Below are positions 8,211 to 15,078 of a DNA stretch of 15,078 nucleotides, in pieces. The notes beneath the pieces are model-generated. The model worked only from the letters and a program-made list of their open reading frames with translations, searched no databases and was not told where the DNA came from. The stretch comes from Deltaproteobacteria bacterium RIFOXYA12_FULL_61_11 (GTDB lineage: Bacteria; Bdellovibrionota_F; JAHFAK01; YA12-FULL-61-11): positions 1-15,078 of the forward strand of contig MGSU01000067.1 of the NCBI GenBank assembly GCA_001799195.1, given 5' to 3'. The position numbers and the translations under genes were made by a program. Position 1 is the stretch's first letter, and each line of letters starts with the position of its first letter.

Positions 8211-8263
8211 ACGCCTCTCCTCCTCGAACCTAGGCCTGGGAAGAACTCTCGAAGGGACCCCGT

Positions 8264-8827
8264 TCACAGCCCCAGGTGAACCCAGAGGATGCGCAGCCCG
8301 ATGCCGAGGAGCACGAGGCCTCCCAGGACCTCGACCTTGCCGCCGAGGTGCGCGGCCACGGTGCGGCCGAGGACGATACCCAAGAGACAGAGCAGGGCGG
8401 TGAGCACTCCGATGATCGCGGCCGGCAGCCAGATCGAGGTGCCGACCAGGGCCAAGCTGAGGCCGACTGCCAGGGCATCGAGGCTGGTGGCCACCGAGAG
8501 GGAGACCAGGGTCCAACCCCTTGTGGGATTGGTGCCGAGAGAGGTCTCCTCGTTCCCGAGGCCCTCGCGGATCATCTTGCCTCCCACCAAGGCCAGGAGA
8601 CCGAAGGCGATCCAGTGATCGACCGGAGCGATCAGTTCGACCACGGTGCTGCCGAGTAGCCACCCCAGCACCGGCATCAGGAACTGGAACAGGCCGAAGT
8701 GGAAGCTGAGGCGGAACACGGCCCTCGGATCGGTCGCGGCGCCGGTGGCCCCGGCGACCAGGCACACTGCGAAGGCATCGAGGGCAAGACCGAGGGCCAA
8801 GGCCAGGATTTCGGGTAGGCCGAGCAT
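8264..8827 (-). CDS. mntP: Manganese efflux pump, MntP family
   Basis: This 187-residue inner membrane protein has about six hydrophobic helices, the typical MntP length. It exports Mn2+ and so protects cells from manganese excess. The two repeat halves each carry the signature aspartate helix: LGLALDAFAVCLVAGATG (D17) and VATSLDALAVGLSLALVG. FHFGLFQFLMPVLGWLLG and the C-terminal GGLVLLGIGLRILW are also family-like. Starts are possible at GTG 8830 or ATG 8827; I prefer the ATG because GGAGAAGG is then 6-7 bases away. I looked for the yybP-ykoY manganese riboswitch that often precedes such genes and did not see its core. The gene converges on the small-protein gene, 53 bases away. Confidence 0.9.
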   Translation of the reverse strand: MLGLPEILALALGLALDAFAVCLVAGATGAATDPRAVFRLSFHFGLFQFLMPVLGWLLGSTVVELIAPVDHWIAFGLLALVGGKMIREGLGNEETSLGTNPTRGWTLVSLSVATSLDALAVGLSLALVGTSIWLPAAIIGVLTALLCLLGIVLGRTVAAHLGGKVEVLGGLVLLGIGLRILWVHLGL

Positions 8828-8926
8828 CACCCTTCTCCAACGGAACTTCGGGTGGTTCTAGCCCAGGGACGGATCGAAGTCACGGATTTCGCTCTCCTGC
8901 CTCGCAACACATCAGTAATGGGGAGG

Positions 8927-9112
8927 CAGTTCTGGGTGGTACGAGGGGTCCTGTCACCTCTCACAACGACGCCGCTGCATCCTGCGCGTCGCTTGCAGGT
9001 CCGCATCCATGCGGCCACCCCCACCATGCTCATTCTTGCGCGTGGCGGGGACCCCCCGTCGGTGCCACCCCATCGATGGAGTGATCACTCAAGTGCAATT
9101 CACCCAAAACTG
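8927..9112. repeat. MITE-like element, copy 2
   Basis: This is a second, longer copy (about 186 bp) of the element at 2937-3069. Its terminal inverted repeat is CAGTTCTGGGTG (8927-8938) against CACCCAAAACTG (9101-9112), 11 of 12 paired. GGGGTCCTGTC is repeated at 8945-8955 and the 56-base core at 9016-9071. Relative to copy 1 it has about 45-55 extra bases between these blocks (about 8961-9015), including CCGCAT-CC-ATGCGG, a perfect 6-bp hairpin at 9001-9014. It lies between mntP and the antiporter gene, and the remainder of this gene-free stretch (8828-8926, 9113-9263) holds only the two genes' leaders. Confidence 0.7.
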
Positions 9113-9178
9113 AACGTAACTGAAGTCATACTTCTGCATCCAGGAAAAGGAGGTCCGAGGTTGGTTTCCCCTTTTCTT

Positions 9179-9193
9179 CGCTGCACCTTGACA
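9179..9193 (+). promoter_or_regulatory. Possible -35 region of the antiporter gene
   Basis: TTGACA at 9188-9193 is a perfect -35 hexamer, but the -10 seventeen bases on (TGAAGG) is poor, so an activator may be required. The hexamer is embedded in CGCTGCACCTTGA (9179-9191), which is identical to 126-138 upstream of the first radical SAM gene, at a similar distance (72-75 bases) from the start codon. Confidence 0.35.
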
Positions 9194-9263
9194 GCGCTCG
9201 GCAGCATCGGTGAAGGTGGGCTCTGGCTGGCGCAAAGCGTGTTCCATCCCTCGAGGAGCGGGT

Positions 9264-10646
9264 ATGAGTACGGTTAAAAAATTCATCACCGTGCTATCCA
9301 TGGCCCCGGCGGCAAAACCGATCACCGACCCGGAGGTGCTCCGCCCAACCTATCGTTATTGGCGGATACGGATCTTCTATTCCGTGTTCTTCGGCTACGC
9401 CCTGTTCTACTTCTGCCGTTCCAACCTGCCCATCGCCATGCCGAAGTTGCTCGAGGAGCTGCAGTACACCAAGACCCAACTTGGCCTCATCGGCTCCTCC
9501 TTCTATGTGGTCTATGCCGTGGGAAAATTCGTCAACGGCATCCTCTGCGACAAGGCCAATCCCCGGTATTTCATGGCCCTCGGGCTGGGGGTCGCCGCGG
9601 TCGCCAATATCCTCTTCGCCCTGGCCCCTTATCTGGCCGCCGGGGTCGAGAGCGTGTTCGGAGTCTGCCTCAGCCCCATCCTCTTCTTCGCGGTGTTCTG
9701 GGCCATTAACGGCTTCACCCAGTCGATGGGCAGCCCCATCGGTCCCAAGGTCATGTCCTCCTGGTTCAGTCCGTCGGAACGCGGCACCAAGTATTCCGTC
9801 TACAACACCTGTCACAACGTCGGCGCCTTCGCCATCCTCGCGATCGGCGGATGGGTCGTCCAACTCTACGGTTGGCAAGCCGGGTTCCTCGTGCCGGGCG
9901 TGGTCTGCTTGCTCGGCTCACTCTTCGTCGTCAATCGGTTGCGCGACCGTCCGACCTCGCTTGGCCTGCCGCCGGTCGAGGAGTACCGCGACGACCGGTG
10001 TCTCGACCAGTCCGGAGTCGAGGTGCAGGACAGCGACGAGCTCAAGACCATCGTGTCGCGCTTGGTCTTTAAAAACTATCGGATCTGGCTCCTCGCCTTC
10101 TCGTCGCTGTTCGTCTACATCGTCCGCTACGGCCTGCTCGATTGGTCCCCGACCTATTTGGTGGAGGCCAAGGGTCTCGGGCTCGGCCATGCCGGTCTCC
10201 AGTCCTCCACCATCGAACTCCTCGGGATTCCCGGCGGTATCCTGGCGGGATGGGCGACCGATCGCTTCTTCCAGGGCAGGAGAATCCCGGTGGCCGTGTT
10301 CTGTCTGCTCGGGGTGGCGGCCTCGGCGACCGGCCTGTACTTCCTCCCACCGGGCCAACACGTACTCACCACGGTCCTGCTCGCGGCCTGCGGTTTCTTC
10401 ACGTACGGTCCGCAGATGCTCGTGCCGGGACTCGCGGCCATCGACTTCGCGACCCGCAGGGCTGCGGGTACGGCGGTCGGGGTGACCGGATCCTTCAGCT
10501 ATCTCGGCGCCATGCTCAGCGGCGTGGGCAGCGGTTGGTTCGTCGATCGTTTCGGTTGGGTCGGGGGTTTCTACCTGTGGGTGAGCTCCGCGCTGCTCGC
10601 CATCCTGTTCATCCTACCGCTCTGGTTCGCGCGGGCCAGGAAATAG
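9264..10646 (+). CDS. Organophosphate:phosphate antiporter (OPA family, GlpT/UhpT/UhpC-like MFS)
   Basis: This is a 460-residue major facilitator protein with 12 expected helices, the usual length for the family. OPA transporters exchange glycerol-3-phosphate or sugar phosphates for inorganic phosphate across the inner membrane. The two substrate-binding arginines of GlpT have clear counterparts: R52 in FYFCRSNLPIAMP and R288 in YIVRYGLLDWSPTYL. SERGTKYSVYNTCHNVG, SLGLPPVEEYRDD and GTAVGVTGSFSYLGAMLSG are also family blocks. The first half reads more like UhpC (GKFVNGILCDKANPRYFM) and the second more like GlpT (DWSPTYL), so I give no gene symbol. ATG 9264 has GAGGAG at 9253-9258. The gene is separated from the convergent M23 gene by a single base. 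Confidence 0.9.
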   Translation: MSTVKKFITVLSMAPAAKPITDPEVLRPTYRYWRIRIFYSVFFGYALFYFCRSNLPIAMPKLLEELQYTKTQLGLIGSSFYVVYAVGKFVNGILCDKANPRYFMALGLGVAAVANILFALAPYLAAGVESVFGVCLSPILFFAVFWAINGFTQSMGSPIGPKVMSSWFSPSERGTKYSVYNTCHNVGAFAILAIGGWVVQLYGWQAGFLVPGVVCLLGSLFVVNRLRDRPTSLGLPPVEEYRDDRCLDQSGVEVQDSDELKTIVSRLVFKNYRIWLLAFSSLFVYIVRYGLLDWSPTYLVEAKGLGLGHAGLQSSTIELLGIPGGILAGWATDRFFQGRRIPVAVFCLLGVAASATGLYFLPPGQHVLTTVLLAACGFFTYGPQMLVPGLAAIDFATRRAAGTAVGVTGSFSYLGAMLSGVGSGWFVDRFGWVGGFYLWVSSALLAILFILPLWFARARK

Positions 10647-10647
10647 G

Positions 10648-11418
10648 TCAGTCCCACCCCATGGCCGCGGCGTTGAGGGTCGCGATCAGCCAATCGGTCT
10701 TGTAGAAGCGGTTGTGGACGATCCCGTCGCCGGCCGGGTCGTAGACGTTTGCCGAACTCGCGGCGTTTTTACAGTCCGGCCCCTCGCCCGAATACCCCCG
10801 ACTGACCATGAAGCCGTTGGGGATGTTCGGACCTTGGAGGTACGCGGCGTAGTTCTTCAGTTCGAAGTGCAGGTGCGGCTCGAAGAAGTCGTCCTTGATC
10901 CTGGTCGTGGTTCCCAGCACGGTTCCTGCGGCCACGGTCTGGCCTTCCTTCAGTCCGACGGCTACGGCAAGGTGGCTGTACTGGCCGTAGACCTCGTTGT
11001 CCTCGACCTTGCCGGGGATGGACTGGAGGGGGTGCCGCACCACGACCACGTCCATGTAATTGCCCAGGCTCCGGTACACGTGCACGATCCTGCCCGGACC
11101 CACGCTGTAGACCGTGAGCCCCGCGCCGTTCTGTTCGTTCCACTCGTAGTAGTCGTCCCCGAGGTGGCACTGGCGGCCGAACTTGGTCGCCAACAGCGCT
11201 GTGGTGATGCTGGCCCGGTCCATGGGCAGGCGGAAGCGGGGGCGGGCGAAGCCGAGGCCGGGTTCGGGCGGCTCGAGGTGCAACGCCAGGGACGCTTTCT
11301 CGAGGGCCTCGAATTCGTCTGAGGGATCCTCGCCGAGACAGGAAGGTCCGGCGCCGAGACCGAGCCCGAGGAGCAAGGTCAAGGCGAAGAGAAGGGAGAA
11401 GAGACGCAGTTCACGCAT
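10648..11418 (-). CDS. Exported M23 (LytM-type) zinc metallopeptidase
   Basis: This 256-residue secreted peptidase belongs to the family that cuts peptidoglycan cross-bridges or regulates amidases. Zinc ligands are complete: H85 and D89 in CHLGDDYY, and H184 in EPHLHFEL, with catalytic histidines H149 (YSHLA) and H182. The surrounding strands (SVGPGRIVHVYR, LGTTTRIKDDFFEPHLHF) fit the fold. The N-terminus is a hydrophobic signal sequence ending AGPSCLGED. Its cysteine lacks a proper lipobox (GPSC), so lipidation is doubtful. I chose ATG 11418 because the signal peptide starts there and AAGGA lies 8 bases upstream. The insert between H89 and H149 and the cysteine-containing C-terminal tail look lineage-specific. 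Confidence 0.9.
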   Translation of the reverse strand: MRELRLFSLLFALTLLLGLGLGAGPSCLGEDPSDEFEALEKASLALHLEPPEPGLGFARPRFRLPMDRASITTALLATKFGRQCHLGDDYYEWNEQNGAGLTVYSVGPGRIVHVYRSLGNYMDVVVVRHPLQSIPGKVEDNEVYGQYSHLAVAVGLKEGQTVAAGTVLGTTTRIKDDFFEPHLHFELKNYAAYLQGPNIPNGFMVSRGYSGEGPDCKNAASSANVYDPAGDGIVHNRFYKTDWLIATLNAAAMGWD

Positions 11419-11673
11419 GAGTCCGTTCCTTGGACGGGCAAACCCCCATCCATTGTTCCAATGGCCACGGAAAAGGTACGTACCATGACTGCCGCGGTGT
11501 GTCAATACCGGCCCCGTTCCAGGAAGAGGAACCAAGTTGAGTGGGGCCATTGTGACGCAGGATAATGATTTTTTGTACACAAGTATTAGCGCAATAAACA
11601 GAAATATAACAAAATATTAATGCCACTACCTTTGCTTTGAGAGAACGTTAGCGGGATTATTATCGAGGCCTTC
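11419..11673. promoter_or_regulatory. Divergent regulatory region with palindromes and an AT-rich tract
   Basis: This 255-bp gap separates the divergent M23 and alpha/beta hydrolase genes. CCATTG-TTC-CAATGG (11450-11464) is a perfect inverted repeat, and CCATTGT recurs at 11547-11553. GGTACGTACC (11475-11484) is a perfect palindrome. About 11560-11625 is strikingly AT-rich against the GC-rich background. Promoters for both genes are probably here, but I cannot assign -35/-10 pairs with confidence. Confidence 0.45.
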
Positions 11674-12951
11674 ATGCGTGGAAGAATCCCCTTACTCCTA
11701 GGTTCCCTGCCGTTTTTGGCCGCACTGGCCGCAGGTCCAAGTTGTCTCGGTCGGGAGAATCCCTGTCAAGAAGCGGTGCTCGAGGAGGAGTCGAACTCCG
11801 GCGAGCAACTTCCGGCTTGTGTCGGAGAACCCTTGGACCCGCGTTTCTTCGAGCTGGATCCTGATGGCAGCCGTCAAGGAGAACGTCGGCAACGTTCCTT
11901 GGCAGAATGGCAGCGCAGGCTGGACGCCAATGAACGCTTCCCCTCCATCGCCCCGCTCGGCGACCTCGATCCGAGTAAAGAGCTGCTCGTGCTCGTTCCT
12001 GGTTTCGGCATGAACTTCCAGGACGCGCATGTGCTCGCCCGGTTCGCGGACCGCTACCAGGTCGTGATAGCGGTCACCGACCAGCGCCAGAGTATGAATC
12101 GCATCGGCAGTGACGTAGCGTACGCCTTCGAGAGCTTCCTCGGGCATTGGGTAGCGACGGGAGAGCGGCGAGGAGTCCCCGCGAGCACGAAAGTACGCAT
12201 TATCGGGCATAGTTACGGGGTAAACATCTCTCGCTTGATGCTGGGCTATTTGATTGAACGTGGGGTGTTGAGCGATGAGGACACCAGTCAACTCGAAGAG
12301 GTCTTCTACCTCATGTTGGATGGAGCCTGGAGAGGTATCGACCTGCCCTGGGTCTTCACCCTGCCCCTGGTGAAACAACTCTTCGGCCGGGCCATCCCGG
12401 TCTTGACCCTGAACAAGCTGCACCAAGGGGCGCTCACCGTGGCCAACGGCACCGACGGCATGAACGAGCTCAATACGATCGTGTTCCCCGAGCGGGTTTC
12501 TGTGCAGCTCGTCGCGGTCGAAGCCCCGGACTCGGCCGAGGTCGGACCGGCAAAACAGTACGGGCAAGTCGAGGCGGTGGAGAGCTGGCTCCCGCAGGAA
12601 CTCGATCAGGACCGCGGCGAACTGGAGCGGGTCTGGAACTTCTACCGCCATGGGGGACACGATCTGGAGAGCCTGCGCTCCTGGCGTTGGGCGGGCACGG
12701 TTCGGAACTCGGCATTGAAGAACCTGTTCATCACCCTGCTCTGCGACAGCGATTACCCCGCGCATCACTACACCCTGGTCGAGGAAGCCCAACGGGCTGC
12801 GAACGCTGAAGAATTCGCCGACCCCTATGAACAGGTCCTGCGTCGGATCGTCGATGTCTTCGAAGGGCAACACACCGAGTTCATGTGGACGGATGCTCGC
12901 TTCCAGCCCTGGATCGAGCGTCAGTTCGCAGCGTTCGACGCGGCCGAATGA
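11674..12951 (+). CDS. Exported alpha/beta hydrolase (lipase/esterase-like)
   Basis: This is a 425-residue protein with a signal peptide (hydrophobic 5-20) ending AAGPSCLGREN. The alpha/beta hydrolase core starts with ELLVLVPGFG (about 103-112, the oxyanion-hole strand) and has the nucleophile elbow GHSYG with S180. LMLDGAWRGID at 213-223 may supply the acid; the catalytic histidine cannot be fixed, with candidates in AHHYTLVEE and GQHTEFMW. The fold suggests an ester- or amide-cleaving enzyme in the periplasm or outside the cell. ATG 11674 has a weak GAGG five bases upstream. Four N-terminal cysteines, including C31 and C49, could form disulfides or anchor the protein. It is divergent from the M23 peptidase and followed 108 bases later by a metalloprotease. 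Confidence 0.78.
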   Translation: MRGRIPLLLGSLPFLAALAAGPSCLGRENPCQEAVLEEESNSGEQLPACVGEPLDPRFFELDPDGSRQGERRQRSLAEWQRRLDANERFPSIAPLGDLDPSKELLVLVPGFGMNFQDAHVLARFADRYQVVIAVTDQRQSMNRIGSDVAYAFESFLGHWVATGERRGVPASTKVRIIGHSYGVNISRLMLGYLIERGVLSDEDTSQLEEVFYLMLDGAWRGIDLPWVFTLPLVKQLFGRAIPVLTLNKLHQGALTVANGTDGMNELNTIVFPERVSVQLVAVEAPDSAEVGPAKQYGQVEAVESWLPQELDQDRGELERVWNFYRHGGHDLESLRSWRWAGTVRNSALKNLFITLLCDSDYPAHHYTLVEEAQRAANAEEFADPYEQVLRRIVDVFEGQHTEFMWTDARFQPWIERQFAAFDAAE

Positions 12952-12982
12952 GGGGAGGTCCCTCCAGAGCAGGCCAGGAAGG

Positions 12983-13012
12983 ATGACCATTCCCCGCGGA
13001 ATGTGCTACCCT
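12983..13012 (+). promoter_or_regulatory. Promoter and palindrome upstream of the metalloprotease gene
   Basis: ATGACC (12983-12988) and an extended -10, TG-C-TACCCT (13004-13012), are separated by 18 bases. The TGTGCTA...CT core resembles that of the first gene (142-152). CATTCC-CCGC-GGAATG, a perfect inverted repeat at 12988-13003, fills the spacer and is well placed to act as a repressor site. Confidence 0.4.
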
Positions 13013-13059
13013 CGTACCCCGCGGGTGGGGAACTACCTGGAGAGTAGGCAGGGGGGCCG

Positions 13060-14439
13060 ATGAACTATGTGTATGCCGTTGTGATCCTCTTCCCCTTGCA
13101 GGTCTATGCCTTCGGCCTGCTCGATGTGACCCCTCAGGATAATGCCATTGTACCCGGTCGTTGGGCCGAGCTGCCCCTGCGGATGTACCTCGATTCCCAG
13201 GGGGATCTACCCCTGATCCCCGGCAGGGAAGAAGACGACCTCGTACGGCAGGCGTTCCAGGCGTGGCAGGATGTTCCTACCAGTACCTTCGCCTTTTCCC
13301 TGGAAGGCAGAGGCCTTCCTCCCTATTATCAAAGCCATGATTTCAACACGCAAGACGGAAGACACTACATTATCTACGATACCGATGGGAGCATCACCGA
13401 GCGCGAAACCGGTGCGAACCGATCGGACGTCCTGGGCTTTGCCGCGCCTCTCGTCAACGACGCAACGGGGACGATCACCGGAGCGATAGTAGTGATCAAT
13501 GGGCATGTCATCGAGACGACGAATTTCCTTCCCACCATGATCCATGAATTCGGCCACTTGCTCGGTCTCGACCATTCCGGGATCACGACCAGCGAGCCAG
13601 AGACGGTAGAGGGCTTGCCCACCATGTACCCTCTGTACGTGACCTCGGCGCAAGCGACTTTAGAAGTTGATGATAAAATTGCCATTTCCATGCTCTATCC
13701 GGATACCGCAACCTTTGGGCGAGAGTATGGAGTCCTCTCGGGGAGGGTCGAGAATGGCCGCGGTGAAGCGGTCTTCGGGGCTCATGTGGTGGCCCTTGAT
13801 GCAACAACCAAGGAACCCCTCGCGGCGACCCTCACCGGCTTCCCGCTGCAGGTCCTCGGGATCTCCACCTCGGCACGCGGCGAGTACCTGCTTCCCGTGC
13901 CGCCAGGCGACTACCTGCTCCGTATCGAAGCCTTTCCACTAGAAGGGTACCGCTTCCTCATTCAAGATGGGGCCAAGGACCTGAGTACCGGTATCGGTAG
14001 CAATGACTTCATGCAGTTCGATACCGGCTTCGCCACGCTTTACTACGACGGGAGTCCGGAGCACGCTGCACCGCTCACGATCTCTGCAGGAGAGACGATA
14101 ACAGGGCTCCAGGTCTCGATCGCCGATGCTCAGTCCCCCACAACCCACGAGGAAGACATTCCGTCAGAGGACCCTCCTTCGGGAAGCACTACGAAACCCC
14201 CCGGGTCGACGGGTACCCTCTCTCCACCTGCACAGTCGGTCGGGAGTAATCCCGGAGCCGTTGTAGCAACTCCGGGTGCGTCGACCGGTTCGGCGGCGAG
14301 TACTACCACCGGAGGACCGGGTTGCGGTATACCCTACGGGTCTTCGGAGCGAGCGTTCCAGCCCCGCCTAATGCCCCTGTTGTGCCTTGGGTTCCTCCTT
14401 GCGCTGATGGGTACCCTGCGAGCAACGCGCAAGGTCTGA
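13060..14439 (+). CDS. Secreted metzincin-type zinc metalloprotease with C-terminal anchor/sorting tail
   Basis: This 459-residue protein has a short signal peptide, probably cut after VYA (residue 17). The matrixin-like catalytic domain (about 25-215) has HEFGHLLGLDH, giving zinc ligands H162, H166 and H172 and the catalytic E163; M189 in PTMYPLY is the likely Met-turn. Residues about 225-350 look like a carboxypeptidase-regulatory/CNA-B-like beta-sandwich (LSGRVENGRGEAVFGAHV, GEYLLPVPPGDYLLRI). A Ser/Thr/Pro/Gly linker follows (about 360-417). The tail then has Gly-Gly-Pro-Gly-Cys (C422), a hydrophobic helix and a basic end (RATRKV). This three-part layout matches CTERM sorting signals processed at the inner membrane. 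It starts at ATG 13060 after a G-rich stretch that could serve as ribosome site. The next gene begins 13 bases downstream. Confidence 0.85.
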   Translation: MNYVYAVVILFPLQVYAFGLLDVTPQDNAIVPGRWAELPLRMYLDSQGDLPLIPGREEDDLVRQAFQAWQDVPTSTFAFSLEGRGLPPYYQSHDFNTQDGRHYIIYDTDGSITERETGANRSDVLGFAAPLVNDATGTITGAIVVINGHVIETTNFLPTMIHEFGHLLGLDHSGITTSEPETVEGLPTMYPLYVTSAQATLEVDDKIAISMLYPDTATFGREYGVLSGRVENGRGEAVFGAHVVALDATTKEPLAATLTGFPLQVLGISTSARGEYLLPVPPGDYLLRIEAFPLEGYRFLIQDGAKDLSTGIGSNDFMQFDTGFATLYYDGSPEHAAPLTISAGETITGLQVSIADAQSPTTHEEDIPSEDPPSGSTTKPPGSTGTLSPPAQSVGSNPGAVVATPGASTGSAASTTTGGPGCGIPYGSSERAFQPRLMPLLCLGFLLALMGTLRATRKV

Positions 14440-14452
14440 GCACGAGGTGGTT

Positions 14453-15078
14453 GTGCTCGAACTACCCGATCGTTCCATGACTCGTGCAGGGGAGGCATCG
14501 AGGCAGCGGGAGCGATCCCTCCTTTGGGATAGCCGATGGCACAGCTCCCTCACCCGGGTTCTCTGGATTCTTTCCCTCTGGGTGACACTGTCGCATCCCT
14601 CCGTGGCGCTCGAACTCGGACTCTGGGTGCAGTGCGAGGGTGAGGCGAAGGTCTTCCAGTCCCGAGCCAGCCTCGACCAATTGCTCGAACGCCTCAGACC
14701 GAGCGCCATCGACACCGTGTACCTGCAAGTCTACCGGGGGAACCGGGCCTACTACGCGAGCGCGCGCGAAGAGAGAGGACCGTGGTACGGCACCGAGCCG
14801 ATCGAAGGCGAGGACCCCCTACAATACCTGCTCGGCCGACTTCACGGTCTGGGGAAGAAGGTCTTTGCCTGGATCAACGTCTACTCACTGGCGAGGCGGG
14901 AGCGGTACCGCATCGTCGACCTGCTCGGCGAGGGGGTGATCGCGCGCGACAACTATGCGCGCTCGCTCCTCGTCTATCCCTCCCTGCAGGATGGCCTTCC
15001 GGTCGAGGAAAACGCTTTCTGGCTCGACACTCCGGTGCACTGGCTCGATCCCGGCGATCTCCGGGTCCGGGCCTATCA
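14453..15078 (+). CDS. GHL10-type glycoside-hydrolase-like protein, 5' part only
   Basis: This reading frame is open to the window end (about 208 codons, C-terminus missing). After a long basic N-terminus comes a hydrophobic signal segment (RVLWILSLWVTLSHPSVA), then LGLWVQCEG, IDTVYLQVYRGNRAYY and GKKVFAWINVYSL. This succession is typical of the GHL10 / YngK-like family, TIM-barrel proteins related to glycosidases. Several members are cell-surface or peptidoglycan-associated. GTG 14453 is preferred because GAGGTGG lies just before it (14444-14450); ATG 14477 in the same frame lacks a ribosome site. Thirteen bases separate it from the metalloprotease gene, so the two probably form an operon. 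Confidence 0.75.
   Translation, partial: MLELPDRSMTRAGEASRQRERSLLWDSRWHSSLTRVLWILSLWVTLSHPSVALELGLWVQCEGEAKVFQSRASLDQLLERLRPSAIDTVYLQVYRGNRAYYASAREERGPWYGTEPIEGEDPLQYLLGRLHGLGKKVFAWINVYSLARRERYRIVDLLGEGVIARDNYARSLLVYPSLQDGLPVEENAFWLDTPVHWLDPGDLRVRAY

Noticed and set aside
8211-8263. Bidirectional terminator between the small gene and mntP
   Set aside because: CCTGGG/CCCAGG can pair over a long distance, but there is no compact stem and no T-tract.
8828-8926. yybP-ykoY manganese riboswitch ahead of mntP
   Set aside because: Only about 100 bases separate the start from the repeat, and I could not find the conserved core of that riboswitch.
12952-12970. GGAGG-TC-CCTCC hairpin after the alpha/beta hydrolase gene as a terminator
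   Set aside because: The loop is too small and no T-run follows; at most it is a weak structure.

Overview
The window is GC-rich, densely coded bacterial DNA. A Gammaproteobacterium is the best guess: SpeD is of the long enterobacterial (E. coli) type, several extended -10 promoters are visible, and one exported protease ends in a Gly-Cys / transmembrane / basic tail like the CTERM sorting signals of environmental proteobacteria. No rRNA, tRNA, CRISPR array or transposase gene is visible.

Layout. (1) 1-2823: two radical SAM enzymes face each other tail to tail with a 15-bp gap, a B12-binding type on the + strand and a SPASM-domain type on the - strand. (2) 2824-3236: a divergent promoter region holding copy 1 of a short terminal-inverted-repeat element. 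(3) 3237-8210: a tight + strand run that looks like one operon. It encodes an OPT-family transporter, S-adenosylmethionine decarboxylase (speD), an FAHD1-like acylpyruvate hydrolase, an exported beta-lactamase-fold protein whose catalytic motifs are degraded, and an unknown 80-residue protein. (4) 8264-8827: mntP-like manganese exporter on the - strand. (5) 8828-9263: intergenic region with copy 2 of the element. (6) 9264-10646: organophosphate:phosphate antiporter of the MFS. (7) 10648-15078: an envelope or secretion group made of an M23 peptidase (- strand), a divergent exported alpha/beta hydrolase, a metzincin-type zinc protease with a C-terminal anchor or sorting tail, and the start of a GHL10-type glycoside-hydrolase-like protein that runs off the window.

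The most distinctive observations are: the two copies of the MITE-like element, each upstream of a transporter gene; an exact 11-bp inverted repeat that places matching -10 boxes on either side of copy 1; the pseudo-enzyme in the speD operon; and the identical AGPSCLG signal-peptide end in two divergently transcribed exported proteins. All family assignments come from reading motifs by eye; no database search was run.
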